This document shows, piece after piece, positions 36,897 through 46,401 of a DNA stretch of 64,000 bases. The stretch is from Paracoccus caeni (GTDB taxonomy: Bacteria; Pseudomonadota; Alphaproteobacteria; Rhodobacterales; Rhodobacteraceae). A model generated the notes under the pieces. It saw only the letters and a list, made by a program, of their open reading frames with translations, was not told the DNA's origin and did not search any database. The stretch covers positions 124,001 to 188,000 of the forward strand of contig NZ_JAEPRQ010000001.1 in NCBI RefSeq assembly GCF_016629665.1, in the 5' to 3' direction. The position numbers were made by a program, and so were the translations under genes. The stretch's first letter is position 1. Each line of letters opens with the position of its first letter.

Positions 36897-38060
36897 TCAG
36901 CCCGTCATGTCGTCCCAGAACGCCTTCACCTTGTTGAAGAAGCTGGCCGATTGGGGGCTGTTATCCGCCTTCTCGGCCTCGAACTCGCGCAGCAATTCGC
37001 GCTGACGGGCGGTCAGGTTGACCGGCGTTTCGACCACCAACTCGATCAGCATGTCGCCGGATTCGGCGGTTGCGCCGGGGCCGTGGCGCAAGGGGGGCAT
37101 ACCCTTGCCGCGCAGGCGCATCTGGCGGCCCGACTGGCTGCCCTGCGGCACCTTTACCCGCGCGCGGCCACCGTCGATGGTCGGCACCTCAACCTCACCA
37201 CCAAGCGCGGCGGTCGCCATGGTGACCGGCACCTGACAGGCCAGAATCTTGCCGTCGCGCAGGAAGATCGCGTGTTCCTTGACCTCGATGAAGATGTAGA
37301 GATCGCCCGAGGGGCCGCCGCGCAGACCGGCCTCACCCTCGCCCGCCAGACGGATTCGGGTGCCGGTCTCGACACCCGCGGGAATGTTCACCGACAGGGT
37401 GCGGTCGCGTTCGATGCGGCCCGCACCGTGGCAGGCTTTGCAGGGGTTCTTGACGATCTGACCCTGACCGCCGCAGGTCGGACAGGTCCGCTCGACAGTG
37501 AAAAAGCCCTGCTGTGCGCGGACTTTGCCCATCCCGGCGCAGGTCGGACAGTTGGTCGGCTGGGTCGCGCCTTCCGCTCCGGTACCATTGCATTCGCCAC
37601 AGGCGACCGAGCCGGGAACGTTGATGCTTTTCTGCAGCCCGGAATAGGCCTCTTCCAGCGTGACGCGCAGATTATAGCGCAAATCCTGTCCGCGTTGGGC
37701 ACGGGACCGGCCACCACCGCCGCCACCGCGACGGCCCATCATGTCGCCGAACAGATCCTCGAACACATCGGCGAAAGCGGCACCGAAATCGCCCGGATGT
37801 GCGCCGCCACGAGCGCCAAACCCACCCATGCCACCGTCAAAGGCCGAATGGCCGAAACGGTCATAGGCCGCTTTTTTCTGGTCGTCCTTCAGGCAATCAT
37901 AAGCCTCGTTCGCTTCCTTGAAGCGCGCTTCGGCCTGAGAATCGTCTTTGTTGCGGTCGGGATGCAACTCCTTCGCCTTCTGACGAAAGGCCTTCTTGAT
38001 TTCCTCGGTCGAAGCCCCGCGCGAAACGCCCAAAACCTCGTAATAGCACCGCTTTGCCAT
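36897..38060 (-). CDS. dnaJ: Chaperone DnaJ
   Basis: 387 residues from the ATG at 38060 (an adjacent ATG at 38063 is equally possible; an extension to 38078 is less likely). The J domain has the HPD motif ([13 protein letters not shown]). A Gly/Phe-rich linker follows, then four CxxCxGxG zinc motifs ([32 protein letters not shown]) and the C-terminal substrate-binding region. It stimulates DnaK ATPase and delivers unfolded proteins. It is encoded after dnaK, separated by a hairpin. Confidence 0.97.
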   Translation of the reverse strand: MAKRCYYEVLGVSRGASTEEIKKAFRQKAKELHPDRNKDDSQAEARFKEANEAYDCLKDDQKKAAYDRFGHSAFDGGMGGFGARGGAHPGDFGAAFADVFEDLFGDMMGRRGGGGGGRSRAQRGQDLRYNLRVTLEEAYSGLQKSINVPGSVACGECNGTGAEGATQPTNCPTCAGMGKVRAQQGFFTVERTCPTCGGQGQIVKNPCKACHGAGRIERDRTLSVNIPAGVETGTRIRLAGEGEAGLRGGPSGDLYIFIEVKEHAIFLRDGKILACQVPVTMATAALGGEVEVPTIDGGRARVKVPQGSQSGRQMRLRGKGMPPLRHGPGATAESGDMLIELVVETPVNLTARQRELLREFEAEKADNSPQSASFFNKVKAFWDDMTG

Positions 38061-38090
38061 CATTCTACCCGTTTGCATCCCCTAAAATAA

Positions 38091-38120
38091 GGACGGCCCG
38101 CGATTGATCACGGGCCGTCC
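38091..38120 (-). terminator. Hairpin between dnaK and dnaJ
   Basis: GGACGGCCCG and CGGGCCGTCC form a perfect 10-bp stem with a 10-nt loop; on the minus strand it is followed by TTATTTT. It probably terminates part of the dnaK transcript, keeping DnaJ below DnaK. Confidence 0.8.
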
Positions 38121-38140
38121 CAGAACGGGGGCGGCCCCTA

Positions 38141-40060
38141 TCAGCCGCGCTTCTTGTTGTCGCCGAGATCTTCGAAATCGGCGTCCACGATATCGTCGTC
38201 CACGTCACGCGGCGCATCGCCGTCGTCGTCGCTGCTGCCACCGGTCGATTCCTGCTGCGATTTGTAGATCGCCTCGCCCAGCTTCATCGACGCATCCATC
38301 AGGTTCTGGATGCCGCCGCGGATTTTTCCGGCGTCTTCCGACTTCAGCGATTCCTCAAGCGCGCCAATGGCCAACTCGATCGCTTCGACGGTCGAGCCGT
38401 CAACCTTGTCGCCATGCTCTTCCAGCGACTTTTTGGTCGAATGGATCAGGCTTTCGGCCTGGTTCCGGGATTCGACCAATTCGCGGCGGCCCTTGTCGGC
38501 CTCGGCATTGGCTTCGGCATCCTTCACCATCCGCTCGATATCCTCATCGCTGAGACCGCCCGAGGCTTGAATGGTGATGTTCTGCTCTTTCCCGGTGCCC
38601 TTGTCCTTGGCGCTGACCGACACGATGCCGTTGGCGTCGATGTCGAAGGTCACCTCGATCTGGGGTAGACCGCGCGGCGCGGGCGGGATGTCCTCAAGGT
38701 TGAACTGGCCCAGCAGCTTGTTGTCGGCAGCCATTTCACGCTCGCCCTGGAAGACGCGGATGGTCACCGCGTTCTGATTGTCCTCGGCGGTCGAGAAGAT
38801 CTGCGACTTCTTGGTCGGGATCGTGGTGTTGCGGTCGATCAGACGGGTGAAGACACCGCCCAGCGTCTCGATGCCCAGCGACAGCGGGGTCACGTCCAGC
38901 AGCACGACATCTTTCACGTCGCCTTGCAGAACACCGGCCTGAATGGCCGCGCCAAGCGCCACAACTTCGTCCGGGTTGACGCCTTTATGCGGTTCCTTGC
39001 CGAAGAAGGCGGTCACTTCTTCGATCACCTTCGGCATCCGGGTCATACCGCCGACCAGAACCACTTCGTCGATGTCGGATTTCGAGACGCCTGCATCTTT
39101 CAGCGCGTCCTGAACCGGCTTCATCGTGCGTTTGATCAGATCGCCGACCAGCGATTCCAGCTTTGCACGGGTCAGTTTCATGACCATGTGCAGCGGCGTG
39201 CCCGAGTTCTTGTCCATCGAGATGAACGGCTGGTTGATCTCGGTCTGGCTGGAGCTGGACAGTTCGATCTTGGCCTTCTCAGCCGCCTCTTTGAGGCGCT
39301 GCAACGCCATCTTGTCTTTGGTCAGGTCAACGCCGTGTTCTTTTTTGAATTCATCAGCCAGATAGCTGACGATCCGCATGTCAAAGTCTTCGCCGCCAAG
39401 GAACGTGTCCCCGTTGGTCGATTTCACTTCGAACAGGCCGTCGTCGATTTCCAGAATGGTAATGTCGAAGGTGCCGCCGCCGAGGTCATAGACCGCGATC
39501 GTCTTGGTTTCCTTCTTGTCCAGACCATAGGCCAATGCGGCTGCGGTCGGCTCGTTGATGATGCGCAGGACTTCCAGACCGGCGATCTTGCCGGCGTCCT
39601 TGGTGGCCTGACGCTGGGCGTCGTTGAAATAGGCCGGAACGGTGATGACGGCCTGCGTGACCGGCTCGCCCAGATAGCTTTCGGCGGTTTCCTTCATCTT
39701 CTGAAGGATCATCGCGCTGATCTGCGACGGCGAATATTTCTCGTCCCGTACGTCAACCCAGGCATCGCCATTGCCGCCATCGACGATGGCGTAAGGAACA
39801 AGTTTCTTGTCCTTTTCAACGGCTTCATCGCCGATACGGCGGCCAATCAGGCGCTTGACGGCAAAGACGGTATTGGTGGGGTTGGTAACGGCCTGACGCT
39901 TGGCGGGCTGACCCACCAGACGCTCGCTTTCGGTAAAGCCGACGATGGACGGCGTCGTACGGGCGCCTTCGCTGTTCTCGATCACCTTGGGCTGGCTGCC
40001 GTCCATGATGGCGACGCAGCTATTGGTGGTGCCAAGGTCGATGCCGATGACTTTAGACAT
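38141..40060 (-). CDS. dnaK: Chaperone DnaK (Hsp70)
   Basis: 639 residues, normal length. The N-terminal ATPase domain opens with [19 protein letters not shown] and includes [20 protein letters not shown] and [18 protein letters not shown]. The substrate-binding domain and an acidic C-terminal tail ([14 protein letters not shown]...) follow. It folds and protects proteins with DnaJ and GrpE. An RpoH-type heat-shock promoter lies about 113 bp upstream. Confidence 0.98.
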   Translation of the reverse strand: MSKVIGIDLGTTNSCVAIMDGSQPKVIENSEGARTTPSIVGFTESERLVGQPAKRQAVTNPTNTVFAVKRLIGRRIGDEAVEKDKKLVPYAIVDGGNGDAWVDVRDEKYSPSQISAMILQKMKETAESYLGEPVTQAVITVPAYFNDAQRQATKDAGKIAGLEVLRIINEPTAAALAYGLDKKETKTIAVYDLGGGTFDITILEIDDGLFEVKSTNGDTFLGGEDFDMRIVSYLADEFKKEHGVDLTKDKMALQRLKEAAEKAKIELSSSSQTEINQPFISMDKNSGTPLHMVMKLTRAKLESLVGDLIKRTMKPVQDALKDAGVSKSDIDEVVLVGGMTRMPKVIEEVTAFFGKEPHKGVNPDEVVALGAAIQAGVLQGDVKDVVLLDVTPLSLGIETLGGVFTRLIDRNTTIPTKKSQIFSTAEDNQNAVTIRVFQGEREMAADNKLLGQFNLEDIPPAPRGLPQIEVTFDIDANGIVSVSAKDKGTGKEQNITIQASGGLSDEDIERMVKDAEANAEADKGRRELVESRNQAESLIHSTKKSLEEHGDKVDGSTVEAIELAIGALEESLKSEDAGKIRGGIQNLMDASMKLGEAIYKSQQESTGGSSDDDGDAPRDVDDDIVDADFEDLGDNKKRG

Positions 40061-40172
40061 ATATTAAACCCTTCTTGCGGCGATTTTGCGGGGCTTCAGG
40101 TCCGTTGCGGCCCCTGAGGCCCGAGATCCCATTGATTGATTGGTTCGGACATGCCCGAACGCTTCGGGGGTG

Positions 40173-40201
40173 TATATAGGGATGCATTTCAGGCCCGCAA
40201 G
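40173..40201 (-). promoter_or_regulatory. RpoH (sigma-32)-type promoter of dnaK
   Basis: On the minus strand CTTG, 17 nt, then CCTATATA match the alphaproteobacterial heat-shock sigma pattern (CTTG ... CCTATAT). It lies 113-141 bp upstream of the dnaK start. Confidence 0.7.
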
Positions 40202-40275
40202 CATCCGAGAGGCGCAATTTTCAGCGCCAGCAGCATGTTTCCGACCGAAATCGGGTGATCTTGCCGGGTCATCAT

Positions 40276-41097
40276 CTATTCGGCAGCGGACCAGCTGATC
40301 GATTCGAATTTCCGGGTGGTGAAGTTGATCAGCAGTCCGACCATCATCGTCGCCAGCGCGAACCACAGTGCATAGGTCGGACTCGATTTCTGCGGATTGT
40401 AGTTGATGAAAACGAAGCCGCGCATCTGGTCGATGACATGGAACAGCGGATTCCACAGGAACCATGGCAGGACGATGTTGGGGATCATATTGCCGACCAG
40501 CATCTTCCCCGACCCGAACATATTGACGCGTTGATAAACGGTCGTCACCACCTTCGCGCCGCGTGGCGACCATGGCCGGATGCCCAGAAAGACCAGCCCC
40601 ATACAGGCGCCCGAGAACCAGGACAGCATATACATTGCCAATGCGCCGGGAACATTCTCGATCTCCACCGGCGATACGAGGACGTGGTACATCCAAAGCA
40701 CCGCGACGCAGCTTATGGTCTGCCGGTATAGCACCCCAAGCGCCGCAGCCGAGATCAGCACCGCCGGGCTGAGCGGTTCGTGCTTGTTCAACTGCCCGGA
40801 TACCGAATGGCTGCCCGAGACCGCCGCGGACGCCTGAACATGCAGCATGAACAGGAAAATGCCGGACATCATGTACAGCATGAAATCGCCCCGAATGGGC
40901 GAGCTTCTGATGCCCATCACCACGTAGATCACCAGAAACGCCGACAGAAAGATCACGGTTTGCATAATTGTCAGCAACAGCCCGATCACGGCATTCCGAT
41001 GCTCGGTCCGAAGGTTATAGACGGTCTGGTGATAGATCAGCGCCAGCGTGCTTCCCGCAGCATGCAACGCGGTGCGGTTTCGAGGCTGAACGAACAA
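40276..41097 (-). CDS. ABC-2-type polysaccharide export permease (KpsM-like)
   Basis: 273 residues with about six membrane helices (IGLLLTIMQTVIFLSAFLVIY, with later FMLYMMSGIFLFML and YALWFALATMMVGLLI). The best start is a TTG at 41097 with GGAG 9-10 nt upstream. The arrangement resembles the permease of ABC exporters that move capsule or lipopolysaccharide chains across the inner membrane. No ATPase partner (KpsT-like) is in the window. It is divergent from cysQ at the edge of the polysaccharide block, so a role in exporting that polymer is inferred. Confidence 0.78.
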   Translation of the reverse strand: MFVQPRNRTALHAAGSTLALIYHQTVYNLRTEHRNAVIGLLLTIMQTVIFLSAFLVIYVVMGIRSSPIRGDFMLYMMSGIFLFMLHVQASAAVSGSHSVSGQLNKHEPLSPAVLISAAALGVLYRQTISCVAVLWMYHVLVSPVEIENVPGALAMYMLSWFSGACMGLVFLGIRPWSPRGAKVVTTVYQRVNMFGSGKMLVGNMIPNIVLPWFLWNPLFHVIDQMRGFVFINYNPQKSSPTYALWFALATMMVGLLINFTTRKFESISWSAAE

Positions 41098-41226
41098 ATC
41101 CGTGACTCCAATCGGGTGGCCCGGCGGTCATGCTTGCCGAAGCCTTCCACGCCCATCATAAGGAGGCATCGCCCATGCGACAATCGCGCGGGTAAGTGCT
41201 GCATGCCTGTCTGGAAGGGGAAATAG

Positions 41227-42024
41227 ATGGAATTTGATCGATTGACCGTCGAAATGCGCCGTCTGGCGCTGCAAGCCGGGGCGAAGATCATGGAAATCTA
41301 TGAAGCGGAAGATTTCGAGGTCCGGGCCAAGTCCGACGATTCGCCCGTTACCGCCGCGGATGAGGCCGCAGATGCGCTGATCTCGGCCGGGTTGCGCGAG
41401 GCATTCCCCGATGTGACGCTGGTCACCGAAGAGCAGGCAGCGACCCACGGTCTGACCGCGCGAACCTTTCTGATTGTGGACCCGCTGGACGGGACCAAGG
41501 AATTCGTTCAGCGACGTGGCGATTTCACGGTGAACATCGCCTATGTCGAGGATGGCGTGCCCTTGCGCGGGGTCGTCTATGCCCCGGCCAAGGGGCGGCT
41601 TTTCTATACCACGGCAGACGGTCGTTCGGTCGAAGAGCAGGCACCGTTCGGTGATGCCCCCGGCGAGGTTGCGGCGATCGGGGTCAACCCGATGCCTGAC
41701 AATCGCGCGCTGATGGTCGTTGCCTCGAAATCGCATCGCGATGCAGCCACCGACAATTACATCGGGCAATATGGCGTCCGCGACATGACCAGTGCCGGTT
41801 CCTCGCTGAAATTCTGTCTGGTTGCGACGGGAGAGGCCGATCTTTATCCGCGCCTTGGCCGGACGATGGAGTGGGATACGGCAGCAGGCGATGCGGTGCT
41901 GCGCGGTGCCGGTGGCGAAGTGGTGCGCTTTGATGATCATACCAGTCTGACCTATGGCAAGCCGGGTTATGAGAACCCGTTCTTCATTGCCTTTGCTCCG
42001 GGCGTGCTGCTGGTGAAAGAATAA
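41227..42024 (+). CDS. cysQ: 3'(2'),5'-bisphosphate nucleotidase CysQ
   Basis: 265 residues, with AAGGGGA before the ATG. It is a lithium-sensitive phosphatase of the inositol-monophosphatase fold: metal motifs VTEEQ, DPLDGTKEFVQRRGDFTVN and WDTAAGDAVL. It hydrolyses 3'-phosphoadenosine 5'-phosphate (PAP), the by-product of sulfotransfer. Its place at the head of a polysaccharide cluster that also has a sulfotransferase (48083) fits removal of PAP made there. A hairpin follows. Confidence 0.93.
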   Translation: MEFDRLTVEMRRLALQAGAKIMEIYEAEDFEVRAKSDDSPVTAADEAADALISAGLREAFPDVTLVTEEQAATHGLTARTFLIVDPLDGTKEFVQRRGDFTVNIAYVEDGVPLRGVVYAPAKGRLFYTTADGRSVEEQAPFGDAPGEVAAIGVNPMPDNRALMVVASKSHRDAATDNYIGQYGVRDMTSAGSSLKFCLVATGEADLYPRLGRTMEWDTAAGDAVLRGAGGEVVRFDDHTSLTYGKPGYENPFFIAFAPGVLLVKE

Positions 42025-42339
42025 ACACTTGAACGGATTGTGGGCGCCGGATCGAATCGGCGCCCCGGGCTAAAGCTTGCCGACACGGTCCGCGCGATTT
42101 TCCGCGATGGCTGCCGCTCTGAAAACTCTGGGAAGCTGGGCCGCGACGCGAAAATCGGGCGGTTATTGCACCGATTTGTTCAGATTCTTGCTCACCTGCA
42201 GCAATTGCATTGGCGCAAATTCGCCGAGGTCGCTATGTTGCGTTGTGATCAGTGCAGCCATTTCGGCTGTCAGACGTTACCTCCCGGTCCGTCCGATCAG
42301 GGCTGGTGAAGGCAGTGTTGAAATAAAGGTGCCAGACAA
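42025..42339. other. Intergenic region between cysQ and galU
   Basis: 315 bases without a credible gene. It holds a hairpin after cysQ (42042-42065: GGGCGCCG, 8-nt loop, CGGCGCCC) and presumably the galU promoter nearer the right end. Two overlapping ORFs (42040 and 42077) look random in composition and lack ribosome sites. Confidence 0.6.
42042..42065 (+). terminator. Hairpin after cysQ
   Basis: Perfect 8-bp stem GGGCGCCG / CGGCGCCC with 8-nt loop, 17 nt after the cysQ stop. There is no T-run. Confidence 0.6.
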
Positions 42340-43236
42340 ATGAATCGTAAGGTAACGAAGGCCATCTTCCCCGTGGCTGGTTTGGGTACGCGGTTTTTGC
42401 CCGCGACCAAAAGCATTCCCAAGGAAATCATGACCCTCGTGGATCGTCCTTTGATCCAGTATGCGATCGATGAGGCGCGGGCCGCAGGCATCACCGAATT
42501 CATCTTCGTGACCTCGCGCGGCAAGGGCGCGCTTGAAGATTACTTCGACCACGCGCACGAGTTGGAAGCGAGCCTGCGGAAATCCGGCAAAAATGAGCTG
42601 CTGGAAATCCTTCGCGGCACCAATATGGAATCCGGCGCCATCGCCTATATCCGCCAGCACAAGGCGCTTGGCCTGGGCCATGCCGTCTGGTGCGGTCGTC
42701 GTCTGGTTGCTGATGACGAACCCTTCGCGGTCATCCTGACCGACGACGTGATCATGGGCGAGCCGCCCTGCCTTCAGCAGATGATCGAGGCCTATGGCGA
42801 GACCGGCGGCAGCATGGTGGCGACGATGGAAGTCGCCCCCGAGAAAGCCTCGGCCTATGGTGTTCTCGACGTCGCCGAAGATATGGGCGCCATCGTCAAG
42901 GTGCGCGGCATGGTCGAGAAACCTGCTGCGGGCACCGCGCCGTCGAACCTTGCGGTGATCGGTCGCTATATCCTTGCGCCGACCGTGATGGAGAACCTGA
43001 ACAAGCTGAAGGCAGGTTCGGGCGGTGAGATCCAGTTGACCGATGCGATTGCTGACGACATTGCCGCGGGTCGCGACGTGTTCGGGCTGCGCTTCCGCGG
43101 GCAGCGGTTCGACTGCGGCTCGAAAGCGGGCTTCCTGCAGGCGACCGTCGCGTTCGGTCTGGAACGGCCGGAGCTGTCGGAAGAATTTGCCGAATATCTC
43201 CATGACGTGATGGCCTTGCGCCGCGCTGCCGAATAA
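42340..43236 (+). CDS. galU: UTP-glucose-1-phosphate uridylyltransferase
   Basis: 298 residues; AAAGGTG lies upstream of the ATG. It makes UDP-glucose from UTP and glucose-1-phosphate. The nucleotide-binding N-terminus reads FPVAGLGTRFLPATKSIPKE, followed by DRPLIQYAIDEARAAGI and RFRGQRFDCGSKAGFLQAT near the C-terminus, all typical of GalU. It is followed 16 bp later by galE, giving UDP-glucose and UDP-galactose for the glycosyltransferases downstream. Confidence 0.97.
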   Translation: MNRKVTKAIFPVAGLGTRFLPATKSIPKEIMTLVDRPLIQYAIDEARAAGITEFIFVTSRGKGALEDYFDHAHELEASLRKSGKNELLEILRGTNMESGAIAYIRQHKALGLGHAVWCGRRLVADDEPFAVILTDDVIMGEPPCLQQMIEAYGETGGSMVATMEVAPEKASAYGVLDVAEDMGAIVKVRGMVEKPAAGTAPSNLAVIGRYILAPTVMENLNKLKAGSGGEIQLTDAIADDIAAGRDVFGLRFRGQRFDCGSKAGFLQATVAFGLERPELSEEFAEYLHDVMALRRAAE

Positions 43237-43252
43237 CCGTTTGGACGGTGAA

Positions 43253-44239
43253 ATGACGCAGAATGTTTTGGTAACGGGCGGCGCGGGCTATATTGGCTCG
43301 CACGCCTGCAAGGCATTGGCGGCGGCGGGCTATCGGCCCGTCACGCTGGATAATTTTTCAACCGGCTGGCGTGATGCGGTTAAATTCGGCCCGCTTGTGC
43401 AGGCCGATCTGCTGGATCGCGCTTCGCTGGATGCAGCCTTTGATGAATATAAACCCGTCGCCGTCCTGCATTTCGCGGCGCTGAGTCAGGTTGGCGAAGC
43501 GATGGCCGAGCCGGGGAAATATTGGCGGAACAATGTCAGCGGCTCGCTGAACCTGATCGAAGCGGCCATCGACGCCGGCTGTCTGGATTTCGTCTTCAGT
43601 TCCACCTGCGCGACCTATGGCGACCGCGATGGCGAGGTGCTGGACGAAGATACGCCGCAAAACCCGCTGAACGCCTATGGCGCCAGCAAGCGCGCGATCG
43701 AGGATATGCTGGTCGATTTCGGCGCCTCGCACGGGCTGCGCCATGTGATCTTTCGCTATTTCAACGTCGCGGGTGCCGACCCGGACGGCGAGGTCGGTGA
43801 ATTCCACCGCCCCGAGACGCATCTGATCCCGCTGATCCTTGATGCCGTTGATGGCCGCCGGGACGCGCTGACCATCCACGGCACCGACTACCCGACGGAG
43901 GACGGCACCTGCATTCGCGACTATGTTCATGTGATGGATCTGGTCGATGCGCATGTGAAAGGGCTGGAATGGCTGCGCGCGGATAAGGGCAGCCGGGTTT
44001 TCTGTCTTGGCACCGGCGACGGTTTTTCCGTTCGCGAGGTGGTCGATGCGACGGGCTTTGTCACCAACCGCGCAGTTCCGATGCAGGATGGTCCGCGCCG
44101 GGGTGGCGATGCGGTCAAGCTGGTTTGCGGCAGCACGCGGGCCAAGGCGGAACTTGGCTGGACGCCCGACCGCTCGACCATGAAACAGATGATCGGCGAC
44201 GCCTGGCGCTGGCATCAGAACGGCCATTACGACAGGTGA
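43253..44239 (+). CDS. galE: UDP-glucose 4-epimerase
   Basis: 328 residues from the ATG at 43253 (the ORF could begin at a TTG at 43241, but the NAD loop VLVTGGAGYIGS is best placed 4 residues after this ATG). It is an extended SDR with catalytic Ser/Tyr/Lys in SSTCATYGDRDG and AYGASKRAIEDM. It interconverts UDP-glucose and UDP-galactose. Its TGA overlaps the GTG start of the first glycosyltransferase (GTGA). Confidence 0.96.
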   Translation: MTQNVLVTGGAGYIGSHACKALAAAGYRPVTLDNFSTGWRDAVKFGPLVQADLLDRASLDAAFDEYKPVAVLHFAALSQVGEAMAEPGKYWRNNVSGSLNLIEAAIDAGCLDFVFSSTCATYGDRDGEVLDEDTPQNPLNAYGASKRAIEDMLVDFGASHGLRHVIFRYFNVAGADPDGEVGEFHRPETHLIPLILDAVDGRRDALTIHGTDYPTEDGTCIRDYVHVMDLVDAHVKGLEWLRADKGSRVFCLGTGDGFSVREVVDATGFVTNRAVPMQDGPRRGGDAVKLVCGSTRAKAELGWTPDRSTMKQMIGDAWRWHQNGHYDR

Positions 44240-45294
44240 GCGACACGGGCGGCTGGAGAAATCGATCTCTGGGCCGCCTCTGGCTGCGCTATCGGCTTCG
44301 CTGGAAACGGCGAGAGATTATCTGGCGTGCGATCCGGGCAGGCCGGGCGCTGGTGCCGTTAGTGGATCGCACATCGCAGATTACGCCCGGCGCGATTCTT
44401 GCTTTCGCGACCATCCGTAACGAAGCTGCGCGTCTGCCGGAGTTTCTGGACCATTATCGCCGCCTTGGCGTGGATCATTTTCTGATCGTGGACAATGACA
44501 GCGATGACGGCTCGCTGCAGATGCTGCGGGACCAGCCCGACCTGTCGCTGTGGCGGGCAGGGGGTAGCTATCGGGCGGCGCGTTTCGGCATGGACTGGCT
44601 GGGTGCGCTGCTACTGCGTCACGGAAGAGGGCATTGGTGCGTGACCGTCGATGCCGATGAGCTGCTGATCTATCCTGATTGGGACCGTCGCGATCTGAAG
44701 ATGCTGACCGCGCATCTGGATCAGCGCGGCATTCCGGGGATGGGCGCGCTGATGCTGGACCTTTATCCGCAGGGTCCATTGGATCAGCCGGAAGCCGCTG
44801 AAGACGCCCCCCTGACCAGTCGGCTGCAATGGTTCGACGCCGAACCCTATCGCAGCACGGCGATTTCGCCGAAACGCAACCGTTGGGTGCAGGGCGGGGT
44901 GCGTGAGCGGATATTCTTTGCCGAGACCCCGGACCGTGCGCCGACCTTGAACAAACTGCCGCTGATCCGCTGGAACTGGCGCTATGCCTACGTGAATTCG
45001 ACCCATTCCGCGCTGCCACCCGCGCTGAACGATCTTTACGACGGCCCAGGAAAGCTGCAACTGTCGGGAGTGTTGCTTCATGGCAAGTTTCTTCCCGATA
45101 TCGTGCGCAGGTCGCAGGAAGAACTGGTCCGGCGGCAGCATTTCAGTGATCCTGATGCCTACAGGGTCTATCATCAGCACCTGACAGAGGCGCCGACCTT
45201 CTGGTATCCTCGGTCGGTAAGATATGAAGGATGGCGACAATTGCTGGACCTTCAGCTTATGGGGAGCGGGGATTGGTTGGACGAAACCCCCTGA
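44236..45294 (+). CDS. Glycosyltransferase, family-2-like (Glyco_tranf_2_4 type), copy 1
   Basis: 352 residues from a GTG at 44236 overlapping the galE stop; the ORF extension into galE is rejected. Residues about 50-130 show the PF13704-like pattern FATIRNEAARLPEFLDHYRR with LGVDHFLIVDNDSDDGS, then the metal-binding VDADELLIY. It should transfer a sugar from a nucleotide-sugar donor to a surface polymer. The gene at 45373 is a paralogue with the same layout. The acceptor is unknown. Confidence 0.83.
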   Translation: MSDTGGWRNRSLGRLWLRYRLRWKRREIIWRAIRAGRALVPLVDRTSQITPGAILAFATIRNEAARLPEFLDHYRRLGVDHFLIVDNDSDDGSLQMLRDQPDLSLWRAGGSYRAARFGMDWLGALLLRHGRGHWCVTVDADELLIYPDWDRRDLKMLTAHLDQRGIPGMGALMLDLYPQGPLDQPEAAEDAPLTSRLQWFDAEPYRSTAISPKRNRWVQGGVRERIFFAETPDRAPTLNKLPLIRWNWRYAYVNSTHSALPPALNDLYDGPGKLQLSGVLLHGKFLPDIVRRSQEELVRRQHFSDPDAYRVYHQHLTEAPTFWYPRSVRYEGWRQLLDLQLMGSGDWLDETP

Positions 45295-45372
45295 ATTGTG
45301 AAAATGCCTGCCATTTCATGGTAATGCTGTCGTCCGCTTTACGTCCTTCGCATCACGCAGCGCAGGTTCGCA

Positions 45373-46401
45373 ATGGCGCGCCTTAGACTTCCGGCCTTGT
45401 CGCGACAAACCCGCCTGAGGATCGAGCGGCAATGGCTGCTGGCCCGCGCGATCCGCCGCCGCCGTGCGCTGACGCCTGTCGTTGACCGGACGGCGAATAT
45501 CCGGCGCGATGACATCCTTGCCTTCGTCACCCTGCGGAACGAGCGTGTCCGCCTGCCTTACTTCCTCGATTATTACCGCAAACTTGGCATCAACCATTTT
45601 CTCTTCGTCGATAATGCCAGCGACGACGATAGCGGCCGTTATCTTTCGCGTCAGCCCGATGTGTCGCTGTGGCACACAGATGTAAGCTATAAACGCGCGC
45701 GCTTTGGCATGGACTGGATCAACTGGCTGCTGTGGCGTCATGGGCATCGGCACTGGTGCCTGACCATCGATCCTGACGAATTTCTGGTCTATCCGCACAG
45801 TGACACGCGCCCCCTTGGCGCGCTGACAAGCTGGTTGCAGGCGATAGGTCAGCGCTCCTTCCCGGCAATGCTGCTGGATATGTATCCCAAGGGCGCCATC
45901 GACGATCACCCCTATCAGGAAGGGCAGGACCCGTTCGAAATCGCCTGCTGGTTCGACCCGGCCAACTACACGATCCAGAAGAACCGGCATCTGGGGAACC
46001 TGTGGATACAGGGGGGGCCGCGCACGCGCACGTTCTTTGCCAATGACCCGGTCGCAAGCCCGGCGCTGAACAAGATCCCGCTTGTTCGCTGGAACCGCCG
46101 CTATGTCTATGTCAGCTCGACCCACGCGCTGCTGCCGCGCGGGTTGAATATCGTTTATGACGAGGACGGGGGCGAGCGTCCCTCGGGCTGCCTGCTGCAT
46201 GCGAAGTTCCTTTCAACCTTCGTCGAGAAATCGGCAGAAGAGCTGGACCGCCGTCAGCACTATGCCGACAGTCAGGAATACCGCGCCTATCATCACGGGC
46301 TTCAGTCCGACCTGCAGCTTTGGTGCCCGGAATCGCGGGAATATCGCGACTGGCGGCAGTTGGAAGAGCTTGGCCTGATCTCTCGGGGGAACTGGGCATG
46401 A
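45373..46401 (+). CDS. Glycosyltransferase, family-2-like (Glyco_tranf_2_4 type), copy 2
   Basis: 342 residues. It is a paralogue of the preceding gene along its whole length: FVTLRNERVRLPYFLDYYRK, LGINHFLFVDNASDDDSG, HWCLTIDPDEFLVYP and a shared C-terminal block with LNKIPLVRWN, HAKFLS and RRQHYADSQEYR. The two probably arose by tandem duplication and may add different linkages. The stop overlaps the start of the GT14-like gene (ATGA). The ribosome site is weak. Confidence 0.83.
   Translation: MARLRLPALSRQTRLRIERQWLLARAIRRRRALTPVVDRTANIRRDDILAFVTLRNERVRLPYFLDYYRKLGINHFLFVDNASDDDSGRYLSRQPDVSLWHTDVSYKRARFGMDWINWLLWRHGHRHWCLTIDPDEFLVYPHSDTRPLGALTSWLQAIGQRSFPAMLLDMYPKGAIDDHPYQEGQDPFEIACWFDPANYTIQKNRHLGNLWIQGGPRTRTFFANDPVASPALNKIPLVRWNRRYVYVSSTHALLPRGLNIVYDEDGGERPSGCLLHAKFLSTFVEKSAEELDRRQHYADSQEYRAYHHGLQSDLQLWCPESREYRDWRQLEELGLISRGNWA

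Noticed and set aside
42040..42309. ORFs between cysQ and galU
   Set aside because: No ribosome site, overlapping the cysQ hairpin, and no recognisable domain.
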